From: Aphrophora alni
Lineage: Eukaryota > Arthropoda > Insecta > Hemiptera > Aphrophoridae
Assembly (NCBI GenBank): GCA_963513935.1
Contig: OY740769.1
Coordinates: 109,657,762 to 109,721,761, forward strand
Direction of reading: 5' to 3'
DNA length: 64,000 nucleotides
In this document: positions 51,871-64,000 of the stretch, piece by piece
Position numbering within the stretch: position 1 is the first letter of the stretch
How the letters are laid out: each line of letters opens with the position of its first letter
Notes under the pieces: generated by a model
What the model was told of the DNA's origin: nothing
Database searches by the model: none
The model's input: the letters and a program-made list of their open reading frames with translations, nothing else
Made by a program: the position numbers and the translations under genes

Positions 51871-54800
51871 TTAGTGATGTGTGTGCAACGTCGGTGTGAC
51901 ATTGTTTAAAGGTATTCCTTTAGGTAGATGTGCTAGTGATAGGGGTGAAGCGTATGTGAAGTGACTTAATGTCGGAGAATGAAGGAGTGAAGGTCCCGAA
52001 GCTACTGCTATATGTCCTTCGTGAGAAGAAGGTTGTGCGACGTAAGCGATCTGAGCTCCATGAGATCCCGGTGAGTAGAGTGTAGGCTGAGGATACGCCA
52101 GGAATGTCTGAGGATAACTCAATACAGACCCTTGAAGTGGTGAGGCGTAGAAACCATTAGACCCAGGGTTAATAGAAGCGAAACTAACGGGTACAGCATG
52201 ATGGCCGGAGTATGCGATAGGGCTGGGAGACTGAAATAAAGGGGACGTTAGTTAACACATATTCGGTGAAATATACTATTTGTATATAACGTACAATCTG
52301 CAAGACACATTAATGTCATTTGATGAAACAAATTTTAAAGTAGGTTTTGGAAATAATTAATAGGCCTCAATGATAAGTCTAATATTATCAAAGGACATAT
52401 TTTTAGTTTTAGTTTTATAGAAAACAAATTGTTGTAAACATATTTTGGGTTAAACTTTCAGACCAAATATAACCCCATTAAATGTGAACCTTTTTTAACT
52501 TTGGTCTATCAAATTCAAATGGTTTGGAGTCAATTCAAAAATATTCTTATATTTGTAAAATAATAATTTTTGCAGCATTTGCTTAGCTTTTAAAATTAGA
52601 TGGCCCAAACATCTCTACATTAATTTTTCCCTTTTCATCATATAAAAGTTATAAAATTTGATGCTGTATTTTAGAAAACTTTATATATATCTTTGATAGA
52701 AAGATATTTTTGATTGTAATTCCCAACACAATTTGAATTTTTTTTAACTTTTTTCAATTTGAATGAAAATATTATATATTAAGATATTGTTATATTTGAT
52801 CTTCAATCAAAGTTTAAAAATTTCAACTTGTGTTGGGAGTTACAACCAAAAATATCTTTCTGTAAAAGATACTTGTCTTTATCAATCCTACAAATAACGT
52901 TTCATTTAAAGCTACATTTCCTTTAAATCCTAAATTTTAAGTATTTAATATCGGATAAATCAAGTGAAGGAAATTTCTACATTTTATTTGGCATTTTAAA
53001 ATTATTTTTCTATAATATTTGAAATTTTCTTACTAAAATGTTTCCGTATTTTTTTTTTTTTTCACATTAACGTCCGTACTATCAACAGTTTTAAATCGAT
53101 CTCTGTAATTTTAGATCAAACACTTATTTCAACGCGATAGTATCGCTAAATCGTTTAAACTGATAACTGTAAATTTATTGTGATGAATTCACCCATCGTG
53201 GGTTGAACAATGGATTACACTCGCAATATGCAAATAAAGAAAGTGTGCTATGTGGGTTTGAAAAGCAATTTAGAAGTTAAAAAGTAAATTACCTTGGGGG
53301 ATGGGCTGTTAACTTTTGCTTGAGGTACTGGAGCCGGGGAGTCGTAATCCTTGCTGCTATAACTCGGACTCTTGTTGTCGTAGTACTGACGTCTGTCGTC
53401 ATCGTTGTATCCACGATTGTTCCTGGAGTCGGATGTCGAGTGTTGATGATATCCGTTGGAATAGCCATGGTGTGATGGTGCGGAGTACGGTGTAGGTGAT
53501 GCATAGGCTGCGTTGGGCGACGGTGAGTTTATGTTCTTCGAGACACCTGAAGAGCCGTGGGAGTCGCTACTACGCTCAGCAGCGCTTGAGAACCCCACCA
53601 GCACGATAGCGATGTAAAACTGAAATATATATTTGAAATTTATAAGAGACAAAATGATTTCCTTAAATTAGGGACAATTAATACACTTTAAAGGTGAGAA
53701 TTACCACACAGATAAAATAACAGAACGATGTTACAGTGCTTACAAAATTTAGGGTCTTACATTTGGTGATCTTATTTTTAGTTTTAGACATACGTATAAA
53801 ACGGATTTTTTATTCGAATGTACGTATAATTTATAGGAAAACAAAATTTTACGAAGATTGTTTGTTTAAAATCGTCAGCTTAAAATTGTGTTTCTTAATT
53901 TTTCGTTTAAATAACGTTAAGTAATAATGACAATTTATAATTTTGGTTTTCTACAAATTATAGGTAGCCTATATGTATATATAAATTATCGCATATTATA
54001 TCATTTGAAAAAAAAATTGTAAGATTGAAAAGGACTGAATGGATTTTTCACAGACATTGTTACTTTCTTCGTTTTGTAATTACAAAGTTCTATGTCAAAT
54101 AACATTTGAAAATAATATTAAAGTGACTTTCAGTCAAGACCAGATCTTACAGTCACAGAAAACTCTAATTTAACATTTCCAATCGTTCATCATCAAAGTA
54201 GTTTGCTTTAAATCAAATTTGTTTTAAATAATACAAATATCGTTAATGCTATTAAAATATTGTATTTATACTTTGTGACAAGTTATATTTTACTATTTTT
54301 TTTAGGCTTTAGCTATATTTCTAATCAACAATCACAAGGAAAAAGAAAGTGGGTAACTATAATTGAATTGTAAGTTCTTGTTGCACTAGGCGACATATTA
54401 TGATAAATCTTAACATAAAATCACAGATCGTGAGAATTACTCCCTTCCCTTCTTTAGACTTCCTAGATATTCTTTATGTTCAGAATAGATTTTCTAAACC
54501 TGAGGCGTTCTATTCTAAACCTGAGATTGAATCGGTCATTAGTTTATTAGATAATTCGGAGTTTGTATTATAATATTTTGTAACCAAGAGGTGAAAATTA
54601 TTTAAACATATTTCAACAATCGTGTTTTCAATTTTATAACGTAGTTCGGCAGATATAGCACGAGTTCTAGATAGATGCTCCTTACAAATAAACAATGATT
54701 TCTGTACAAAAACATGCATTTCACAAACAAGAAAAGCTACAACTCATAGCATATGTCGATTATTGGACAGAGTTCAGGCGTGACTTTCATGGGAGACAAG

Positions 54801-55672
54801 ATCTTTTACTTATTGCGTGAAACAAGCTTATAAATAGAGATTACACGGCCTTGTAGTTGAATAAATTATAGAATATATCTCCTGTTTTCAACAAATGATA
54901 ATCATGTGTTTAGATTGTAATATTGATTAATATTGTATTTCATATTAATCGTGTATCATTTAATTATTTTATACAGTGATTAACATTTCAATGTGTTTAA
55001 TGCATGTACTGAAATAGTTATATTTCGAATTCCAGTTATCAGTTCAAAATCGTTAAATTAGTGTGATAGTAATAAACACAAAACCAAATAGAATTCGTTC
55101 GTAACATTTGTTGTAAATGAGTGTTTAAATGTTTTATCTTAGTGTTATCTACAGTCTAAATGCAAATGATTTGTTTACAAATAATAATTATTATCTATAA
55201 TGTATTTATACATAGTTACGTTTATAATTACCTTTATATCTATATATTTATATGTAAAGTAAAGTTTTATATTTTATATTAGAAGCAGTTTGTAATAATA
55301 ATTTTAGATTACAGTTCATTTGTACAGAAAACTGGCTTTAAATGCTATATTAAATGTTTTAAGATGTTTAACCAAAAATATTTAAGTTTAAAGATGGGTA
55401 GAACTAAATATGTAAACAATATATATTATGTTTTTAAAAATGACAAACATAAGTATAGTTGTAATTGGAATAAATTTAATTAGTTTACATTGTTATTTTC
55501 AACTGAAATTAATGTATTTTAAATAAGTAAATAATATATTAAATATTAAACGAAATTTGATCTCCTTTAATAAAAATATACTCTGTGTCTATGAAATGAC
55601 AAACAAATATCTATCGAACAATATCAAAAGCTATTGTATACAAAGCTAGAACAATCTCACCTTAAGACCCAT
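51871..55672 (-). CDS. Secreted Ser/Pro/Tyr/His-rich protein, 232 aa, three exons; probable cuticle component
   Basis: Coding exons are 55672-55661 (ATG GGT CTT AAG), 53619-53293 (327 nt) and 52230-51871 (360 nt, stop TAA). Donors read GTGAG and GTAATT, acceptors end TATTTCAG and TTATTTCAG; both introns (2041 and 1062 bp) are phase 0. MGLKFYIAIVLVGFSSA is a clear signal peptide. Residues ~20-113 are Ser/Asp/Asn/Tyr/His-rich (HHGYSNGYHQHSTSDSR, then DDDRRQYYDNKSPSYSSK). Residues 114-232 are Pro/Ser/His/Ala-rich and end in LHTHH. NSPSP occurs near 35-39 and 108-112, and SPSP is repeated across the exon 2-3 junction. There is no RR or other chitin-binding domain, cysteine motif or membrane segment after the signal. 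The product is not recognised; secretion, composition and shared gene architecture point to cuticle or another extracellular matrix (inference). Retention of intron 2 would end the protein after VIYFLTSKLLFKPT. Confidence 0.8.
52231..53292 (-). other. Intron 2 of the Ser/Pro/Tyr/His-rich gene, containing a foldback
   Basis: AT-rich intron. Within it, 52690-52735 and 52828-52872 are inverted copies (GAAAGATATTTTTGATTGTA facing CAACCAAAAATATCTTTC), giving a hairpin with ~45-bp arms in the pre-mRNA. Confidence 0.75.
53620..55660 (-). other. Intron 1 of the Ser/Pro/Tyr/His-rich gene
   Basis: AT-rich, with no recognisable nested gene or repeat array. Confidence 0.7.
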
Positions 55673-55735
55673 TTTCCGTTCTTGTTCCCACTGTAGCCAG
55701 ACACGAAACTGTTGCTGTTCTCTAGATTCTGCACA

Positions 55736-55743
55736 GTTTTATA
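55736..55743 (-). promoter_or_regulatory. TATA box of the Ser/Pro/Tyr/His-rich gene
   Basis: TATAAAAC on the minus strand, 71 bp above the ATG. An ACAGTTTC initiator-like site has its CAGT A at 55710, 33 bp downstream, predicting a ~38-nt leader. The flank up to ~56000 is GC-richer than average. Confidence 0.65.
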
Positions 55744-57273
55744 CACTTCCATAACGGTAGTGATTACAGTAATGAAGCAGAACAGCAAAATTTCGCTATA
55801 ATGAGTGGAGAATGTCCGAGCGACCTGTGCCTTGTCTTGATGGCCGGAACAAATCTCAACTAGTTCACACATTCACACCCGGGACTTTCTTCGTGACTGC
55901 CCACTTCGGAGGAATTGTAGGATTCAACTTAGTTTCAAGGAATATCTCGATGGAATTTTCAGAGATTCGTCGTTTGCATAGATCCTGTTGCAACAAGTTG
56001 ATGTGAGAAGGCTAACAAGGTCCTTTGATTGATTTAGAAAAGTCGTCTTCTATTTTGATATAGAACTCACATCGTCCAAGGTAAATACGATTTTTTTTAA
56101 AAGTATTTTGTTCATATTTTGAGAGTTGTTAGAATCTTTTTATTACTTAATAACGATTCAGAAATACCGATAAATTGTTGATTTTTTAAATTTATAGTTT
56201 CTATAAATTTGCAAATTGCTACTGAATTTTCTATGACTTGTTATGGAGATATTTTATTGTGAATTTTATTTGTGTTTATAACTCAACCCTTCTATGCCAT
56301 AAGGAGTATGTAGGTAATTTTTTTCTTTTTTTAAGAATGCACAAATTATTGTAACAATAAATTGCATTGTTTTTAATATTTTAGGTTGTATGTGTGTTCT
56401 ATTTCAGTAACTTAATTAGTTTAAATCATTTTTGTTATTTGTTGATGGGATCGTTAGTAATACTTAACAATCAATATGGGCATAAACTTTGCTCACAATT
56501 TTTCACACACTTCCATTCAAAACCATAAAATTGTAAAATCACAACCATCACTTCCATTAATTAAATTGTAAAATCTTAAAATACAAATTTACAACTTATG
56601 GACAAGTGTATGTCTTAAAATTAGCCCTTGTGATTACGATAAAAATTTTGAGGATAAGTTTTGTATAAAAATAACTAAAAAGTGTAAACAAGAATATATT
56701 CTCAATTTCTTTAATTAATTAAATATTTTCTGTTCGACGGCTAATTACAAACATATTGTTCAAACATTTATCATTAACTGTATTCGAGTCTTGAAACTAC
56801 ACTTCTTATACATAACTTAATCTGTCTAGGACTACGTGTAACATACGGACAATCTCAGGAGTGTAATTAAAAGTCCACAGTTAGCTCTACAGAGTCATAT
56901 GGGATCTTTATTTTTAGGCCTATAGGGACAATGTTATAATTCATTTAAAAAATATGTGCAAAATGTCGTTTTAAAAATGATAACAATACAATTTTGTATT
57001 ATTATCTTTTATTTTGGTGTATTTAACATAGCTTAAGGAAACCTTCACATGCAATTTTCTTAATCGAGATATTAAAAATTATAAAATGGTATGATAGGCG
57101 CAAGTTCACACGAAATTTGCACCTAGTGAGGCGGGAACGCTGAGGGCGTTTAGGAAATTTCATTAAAATTGTCTGTTATTTAGATTTGTATACTTGGGTG
57201 ATTACTTATTATACAATTAAATATATTATACAACACAACTTTATCATCAATAATTATACTCTTTATACGTATA
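55744..57273. other. Upstream flank and intergenic DNA, no gene recognised
   Basis: The promoter-proximal part (55744-56010) is GC-richer and carries only by-product open frames. The remainder is AT-rich. Confidence 0.4.
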
Positions 57274-57382
57274 CAAGGTGGCTGAAAAGTAACTACCGCC
57301 CCTTTTTATTTTTTAAAAATATTTGAATTTTGTTTGCGGAAATCACTTTAGATGAGAGGACAACCTAAATAAACAAAAATGT

Positions 57383-57970
57383 GGGTTATTTTAGTTGTAG
57401 GGGCCAGGGGATGGGAGGTTGCTCAAAAATTTCAATTGGAAAGTATAGGCTAGTGGTGCCTAGTTGTAACGTGTCTGCGAGACAAAAAAAATCACATAAA
57501 CTAAATTGAATTCTGACCACCCAAAACAAAATGGTAGCTGAAAGAATTGTTTTATTAACAAAGCTAGAATCGAAACGCAAGACATAATATTTTTTTTCTA
57601 AATATTGTTTCACTGCCTCAAGTACAAGCCCTCCGTGTTTTGTGGGAAATCTTTTAAATCACCATGTAAAAGAACATTTAATAACAGAAATCAGAAGATG
57701 TAGAAACCAAACGTATGTAAATATGTTTGAACAAAGACTGTACTACTGCATCCTGGGAGAACAATTTGTATATTTAACATGACGTCAAAACACATTAATG
57801 TTATTCAAATGGATGTACCATACCAATCTATCTTCGTAAATAAAAAAAACTTTTGATCGCCATTTTGTTTTGGGCGGTCAGAATTTAATTTTGTTTTTAT
57901 CTTGTCTCAAATTCTTGTTTGAATTTTTTTGGCAGCCTCCATCACCTACTCCCCACAATTAAAATAACCT
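57383..57970. repeat. Long inverted repeat (foldback)
   Basis: The left arm 57383-57535 and right arm 57860-57970 are inverted copies: GGGTTATTTTAGTTGT faces ACAATTAAAATAACCT, and CTGACCACCCAAAAC faces GTTTTGGGCGGTCAG. The arms differ in length by indels; the spacer is about 325 bp. Just upstream, TACAAGGTGGCTGAAAAG at 57275-57292 looks like a transposon terminal sequence. Confidence 0.7.
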
Positions 57971-58793
57971 AAACCTTTCCTTTTTAGGGTGCTCTTTGAG
58001 CCTCGGTGAATTCGTGTCTATGTTTTTATTTGTCTTATCCTACATTAGTGAACACCACCAATGAACTGTTTAATGACTCTACGGAGACATTGGCCATGAT
58101 TCCTCCGATTAGTGTGTTACATTTTGTCGGTTTATTAATTTTCGAGAAAAATAAACCAATTTCTATCTAGTTCTAGAGACTGAGATTAGTTTTAAACCGA
58201 AATTTGATCGAAATTTAATACTTTTTTATTGAAAAATATTTGTTACTGAAACTGGAATGTATGCGAAACATCACTTCCAATAAACATACCTAAACCACTA
58301 ATAAAAAGAAAAACCATAGTTGCCTTAAGCAATTGTTTAAGGTTTTCTTTGGGTATATAACGTCTTTTTGAATGGCGAACGACTAGATAGATTCCTCGCT
58401 ATACTTGTCTGTTAAATTCCTAAAACATTAAATGTCTTCTTTACTAGATGCACAAAATGTTTAAAAAAAGTTGTAGTGTAGTCACGTTGTCGGCTCTACA
58501 ACTGAATAGATTTTATTGAATGATGCCTAGTGTTATAACAATTGATTGGAAGAATGTTAATGAATAAAATCTCGTTTTAATAGTTTACTTATCAAATAGA
58601 TTGTTTTAATCTAAAATAGTTGATTAACTCGTGATTAGCACGAGAAATGTACTTTTTTCATTTTTAATTTTGACATAATTTCTGACCAAACGGATGGTTG
58701 GATTTCAGTGAAGTCTTGTTAATCATATGAATCACTAGAGCACTGTGTTGAATATACAGTGAAAGACAATTAACCAAAACCACAATAAAACAA

Positions 58794-58927
58794 AAACAAC
58801 ACAAAGACTTTGTAGTTATGTTTATTTTGCCTTACACTGTGTGTATTGTACCTCTGTAGATGATAGCAGTGCTATTGAAATGTACATAAGGCAAAATAAA
58901 CATAACTACACAGTCTTTATGTTGTTT
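58794..58927. repeat. 41-bp-arm inverted repeat
   Basis: Left arm 58794-58834 (ends TTTATTTTGCCTTA) and right arm 58887-58927 (starts TAAGGCAAAATAAA) are near-perfect reverse complements, separated by about 52 bp. Confidence 0.85.
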
Positions 58928-60945
58928 ATGTTTTGGGGAATTTTCTTTCATTCTTGTTAAGTAGAGTCTAATTAAATGCTTGATTTTAGTTAACTCTTGT
59001 TTTTTTGAGAAAATTTTCCAAAATGATACTAACAAATTTTATTTTTCATTGTTTTTACAGTACACGTTTGGTCTTGTCAAATATTAAATATTTAGTAAGA
59101 TGTCTAATTTTTCATTCAGAGGCAAGGATTTGTTTATAGTCTAGTCACAAATATTGTCTATGCTTAGTTATCTGGATAACTATACAAATAAAAACATTAA
59201 ATAACTGAAGGAATAATTTTGAAATAGTTTTAAGCAGACGTGTAAGAATGTTGTACAATGTTTAATCACAGAAAATTTCCAAGTTGTTTAACTATACTAA
59301 AAATCTTCTACATAAATGCACTACTATTTTATGTTATATTTTAACTTCAAATCAATTAAAATACAATGTTTTCACATATATTAGTTTTGACTTAACATAT
59401 ATATATTTCACAAACTTTAAATGACTTTATATTATTAGTTTTGAAAGGGAAAGGCTAAACAAACATATTAAGCTGTTTCCCAAGTAGATTTCTATGCAAG
59501 ACAAAAACCGATCCCACGTTTTGTATGAATCATTGTACGAAAGTTTGGAAACTCTCTTTTTATTTACAGATCAAACGATTCCGACGATTTCGTTTATCTA
59601 ATCTCGTTTTATTGCACTTGTCTGTTTGTTTAATCCCATATTTCTATACATATATATAAATCCAAACATTGGGTTAAATAGTTTTATTTTCAATTGTGAC
59701 GATTTTGAAGACGGGCGATTAAATGGATTTAAAAATATTAAATGTTGAAAACAATTAAAAATGTTATTATCTAAACACATAGAGATCTGTTTTAGTAAAC
59801 GGTTTAAGTTGTGGGATCACTGAATATTGTTGCCCTTTATTCAAGAGCAAATCTACAGTTTTCGTATTCAGGTCTATATACTACAATCATTTAAGATCAC
59901 TTGAATTCTTTTGCGTGGAGACCACATCTAAAGAAATTATTAGGTTAGGTGAATGAGAAAAAGTTATTAATAAATAAAAACTTTGAATACAAAATCATGT
60001 GTTATAGTCAATAGAAAAATTGAAATATAATGCAAAAAACATTATGTTGTAAAAAAACTTAATGATGTTTTATATATACTGTACTGTACTTGGTTTAGAG
60101 TCAGTTTTTAATAATTTATTTAAAATGATAAAATTACTTTGATATTATTAACAAAAAACTTACTTTTATTCATGTTCCTTACGTTCTAACATGTTTATTA
60201 TTGTGTACAGCTATATTTTAAAATTAATATGAATAAATGGAAAGATTATCTTTTGGAGTATTTCGAAGACGATATCTTTAAAAATCAATGGAAAATTCTT
60301 TATTTGTGAATTCAAATTTTATATTCATTTCTTGGTTGTTTTCTAAAAGTAAACTACATATGTGATTTGATTGACAGCTGCGCCTGATCTTCTCACTCTA
60401 ATTGCCGTGTTATGTTTACAAATAAGTTACGTGAATGATTATAAATGCACAATGTCTTAGTGTTTGTGAATGAACTCTACTGCCAACAATGAAATGAAAT
60501 GCATGTTTTGAATAGATTATGACTTCGCATTAGGTCTTTTGAGAAAGCTTCTTGTGTACATGATCAGGATATAAATCGTTAAGAAGTCAGAGCATTTACC
60601 CCCCCCCCCCCCAAATACACGTGTATTAATTTGGTGATTTAAAACTTATGATGAAAATTAAATATAAATATAAACAAACAAAATCCGTTTTTAAATACGT
60701 TTTATCTTGTTAAGATTTAAGTTTGAAACAATGTATTTGTAAAATAACTGTAAATTAATCTTAATTATTATCGACCAAATTAATTTTTTTTGCACTTTTT
60801 TGAGTGATTCGGTTATACTTTACACCGATTAAATGTTTAAAGGACTTAACCATTTCGTTGATAAGTTGTTCGCCTGTTACTCATGTTACAGTACAGGCAG
60901 AACCCCCCCCCCCTCTCCTCCGCAGACACATATATACGTTATTAC
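58928..60945. other. Intergenic, no gene recognised
   Basis: AT-rich DNA with poly(C) runs at about 60600 and 60904. Confidence 0.4.
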
Positions 60946-61080
60946 GGCTGTGGCAATCCTGCGGTACCCTAGCTGGATCTACACCTAGTTTTATCTAGTC
61001 TTGGGTTAGTTCCCACTCTTTCATCTTTCCTATCGGATCTCTATTCCCACGCTATGAGAGTATTCGGAGCGTTATTTGTC
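60946..61080 (+). repeat. Interspersed repeat family B, copy 5
   Basis: GGCAATCCTGCGG, AGCTGGATCTACACC, AGTCTTGGGTTAGTTCCC, CATCTTTCCTATC and GAGAGTATTCGGAGCG occur in family order. Truncated on the right compared with copies 2 and 4. Confidence 0.7.
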
Positions 61081-64000
61081 TCTATGTTAAGTCCCTAACC
61101 CTCCCTCATCCCAACACACACACACAGAATGCATTACCAATCTATTTCTATTTGCTCAAAGTCAATGCACAAACGTTGTTGCAACGCTTTTCAAATATTG
61201 CCAAATATATATGTACACGGTTCTTGGTGTCGATTGAGAATGTTGACCATAGTTTTATTTTACGATAAGATAATTGTTGTTACATGTTTACTCAAAAACG
61301 TAAGAATTCATTTTATAAGTATTTATAATGGGTGCTATAAATTCAAACCAATCTATTTAGAGTTCTGCTGAATCTAGTAACTACGTAGGAATGCTTCAGC
61401 CCTGATGAGCCTTGTTACTTTGCAATTGTCAAAATGTTGTTGGAGAGACCAAATTTTGTATTTTAACATTAAGAAAAGATATAAATATTTATTTTATTAT
61501 TATAAAAAAAGTCGGGTTTGGTATCATTTCATTCATAGTAGTTAAAATATGTAAGTTTAACCTGATTTAATATTAAATTTTAAAGTATTAATCAGTTATG
61601 GGTTTTAGTTTAATTTGTTTGATTTAAACTTAACGAATTTCCATTCGTATTTTTTTTGAAATTTCCATATACAGTACTTTTTTTTTTAAATATATGGATA
61701 CACCAGAGCTCCACATACTAAATTTTAAGTGCTACGTTTATGTCAGACGGGCTCAATTGTAAAACCTCTCATGTTCTCACGTATTTAATGTCGTTGGTTA
61801 AGATTTATTTTAGTTTTTTGTCAATAATTCCTAAAACGTTATTTTATTTTTCTTGCAATTTAGCATACCGGTGTGGTACTAATCTCCACATTTCTTCAAA
61901 ATTTCAACAAAATCTGTTTTGTAGCTTTTGATAAATTATGTCTTTTAGAACAGCCTCATGAAAATTTTAAAAAAACTTTTCGATAACTTATTTTTTAGGT
62001 GGTTCTAAGGAAAACATTTTACTTGGGTCCTTAAAGGCTACATGTTAGCATATTCGTTAAAATCATTTTAAGATAATTAAAATATATATATTTTTTACAG
62101 CTACTCCCATTTTGTATATATAGGCCTATATAACCAAAACCAAAAATATTCTCAATATTTTGTTAAAATACCCCCAAAAAAGTTTTATCAAAATCAGTCA
62201 ACCGTTTGAATTGAAAAGAACATCATCTACACAGACGACAGACATCATTCCAAAAACCACTTTTTTGCAGATGAGACATAAAAACAGATAATGTCCAGTA
62301 AGAACTCTCCATTGCCTTATTTTACCCAAAACATATGTTGAAACTTCATATGTGAGAAACGTAAAGTTAAATTATTTTGCTGTTACAAAAATCATTCTCT
62401 ACTCCAAATCTCATCAGGTAAAATAATTTTAATCTGCTAATATTTTTTTAACTCAAAAACTTTTGAAAATAGTAAATGGTGTCAAAATATACCTAATGTT
62501 TGGAAAGTCAGATTTTCTATAAATAGTTAGTTGATAGTTGTGGTCTTGAGTTACCGTTCTGCTGCACCTTGCACTGTTAGGAAGTAAAATTACCGGAAGT
62601 CGGTGCTATAAACGGTAGAAAGTCCTCGGGATCCATAATGGAAAACGGAGCAATTTCATTGTCACTGTCTCCTGTATTCAAGGAGGGAAGTAATGGTCCA
62701 TAATTTCTTGCCCACTATAAAACTTAATTGCGTGATGTTCTTTCTTTGATATTTGTTTAAAAGGTAATAATTTCATACAACAGTTGCCGTCATTCAGGAA
62801 TTTGTGTTTTTAGTTTCTGCGCAACCGAAGTCTTCAAATGAGTTCAGAAACTAACTGAAACAACTGAGTGTTGCTAATTTGTGTTTTGTGTGAATTGTGG
62901 AGTCGTTGTTTGTTAAAATATCCATTTGTTTATAAATTTATAAACATCTCGTTTGATTTTCTGAAACAAAACAGATTAAAAGTGTGAAACTGTCCATAAT
63001 TTTTTTAGGAGTTCTTTTGAAGATATGCTTAGAAACAATATCTCAAATTTGCGTAGTAAAAGGAAACTTATATGTTGGGTCGAAAAATGTTAAGTTGGTT
63101 CTGAGGTTCTCTCAAATAAATTGTTTTTAAAAATCCGAGATATATCTCACTGTCATCTGTGTAATAACAAATGAATGGACCGATTTTCAGTAAATTTTGT
63201 CTGTGTGTATATTTTATTCATATCTCTAGTTTTTCTTATAATTCTAATTTTTGGGATAGATGACATAAGCTTAAAGACCAAAATCCAGTCTTTCAATTTT
63301 GATTTTTTACGTTTAATAAAGTGCAGAAACTTAACAAATAGTGTTATTAGTCATTTTCCCAAAAATGCCAGTTAAAAAACAAACAGTTTACCCAAATCGT
63401 TATAATTCTGAGGTAAATTATCCAAATTTGCTCTACTGTTTTCCGTCAAATTATGGTAAAGATTAATGTCCCAAACAATTGTGTAAAATTAAAAAAAAAA
63501 AGAAGAAAATTACGGTTCAGGAACAATTTTTATTATTATTTTTTTAAACCAAAGTGGAACTTGACCGCCGTCTTAGTTTATTCAAATACGATTTTCCTTC
63601 AATTAAGACGTGTTTTTAAATAATTTTTGTATTGAATAGACATTTTTTTATGTAGATGACGTATGTTTAGTTTTGTTAACGGGTGTATGAAAATTGTGTG
63701 CATCGTTTATTGTTTATGTTAATGATTAACACACGCATCCATTTATATATATATATATTTAAGTCTTGGCACCAGGATTTGTTTACATTTAATGTTTCTT
63801 TAATAAAATGACTACTGTATAACTATTTTGAAATATCTATTGCATAGTTCAATGTTTGAATATAAATAATTTAACAAATGTAATTAAGTGATTCTATATA
63901 AAAAATAAGATATTTTTTATTATTATTTTTTAGACATTTAAATATAATAATTAAATAAATACCTATGTAATGAAATTGTAAATAACATTTGAGGCGATTT
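61081..64000. other. Intergenic, no gene recognised
   Basis: AT-rich to the window end. A transposon-tail-like phrase (AAATCAGTCAACCG near 62192, then ACACAGACGACAGACATC near 62230) is present, but no element could be delimited. Confidence 0.4.

Noticed and set aside
53289..53504. 71-codon His/Thr-rich minus-strand frame
   Set aside because: Alternative frame of exon 2 of the Ser/Pro/Tyr/His-rich gene.
55812..56006. 64-codon plus-strand frame
   Set aside because: Lies in the GC-richer promoter flank of the minus-strand gene and has no coding signature.

Overview
This is an AT-rich (roughly two-thirds A+T) stretch of an insect nuclear genome. The evidence is intron-containing structural cuticle protein genes with the arthropod chitin-binding RR-2 (Rebers-Riddiford) domain, TATA/initiator promoters, and long intergenic and intronic DNA full of minisatellites and decayed transposable elements. 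The Ala-Ala-Pro-rich flanks and the RR-2 sequence look hemipteran-like, but the species cannot be named from the sequence.

Genes. All gene signals lie on the minus strand. (1) 13082-14295: RR-2 cuticle protein, 151 aa, two exons, with a TATA box and a TCAGT initiator. (2) 33288-37481: RR-2 cuticle protein, 196 aa, two exons, 3.6-kb intron. Its RR-2 core differs from gene 1 at 4 of 67 residues. (3) 51871-55672: secreted Ser/Pro/Tyr/His-rich protein, 232 aa, three exons, no RR domain, probably another extracellular cuticle component. (4) 625-636: an orphan first coding exon (M-A-F-K) with its own TATA box; the rest of that gene lies beyond the left edge. All four share the same design: a 12-nt first coding exon (four codons, phase-0 donor) that splices into the rest of the signal peptide. 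Together they look like part of a tandem cuticle-gene cluster, widely spaced by repeat-rich DNA. Several exons begin far from any ATG in their own frame and were recovered from splice sites.

Repeats. There are four tandem arrays: 84-bp unit at 15158-16900, 42-bp unit at 23405-25292, 38-bp unit at 26826-27044, and 34-39-bp unit at 41985-42775. There are also long dinucleotide tracts, notably (TC)74 at 43019-43166. The long open frames over the 84- and 42-bp arrays arise because the units are multiples of three and stop-free; they are not genes. Interspersed families include a ~400-bp foldback element (three copies), a ~200-bp family of unknown origin (five copies), a MITE-like element with TA target site, several large inverted repeats, and a decayed reverse transcriptase fragment (YIDD motif).

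Most unusual signal. Between 8.5 and 44 kb there are repeated short motifs built like hammerhead ribozyme cores (CTGATGA-like box, small stem II, GAAA, then a minimal CACGTG or CGCGTC stem III). Some are on opposite strands inside large foldbacks. This resembles the hammerheads known from Penelope-like retroelements, but that assignment is an inference. The rest of the window (about 56-64 kb, most of 2-8 kb, 44-47 kb) shows no supportable gene.
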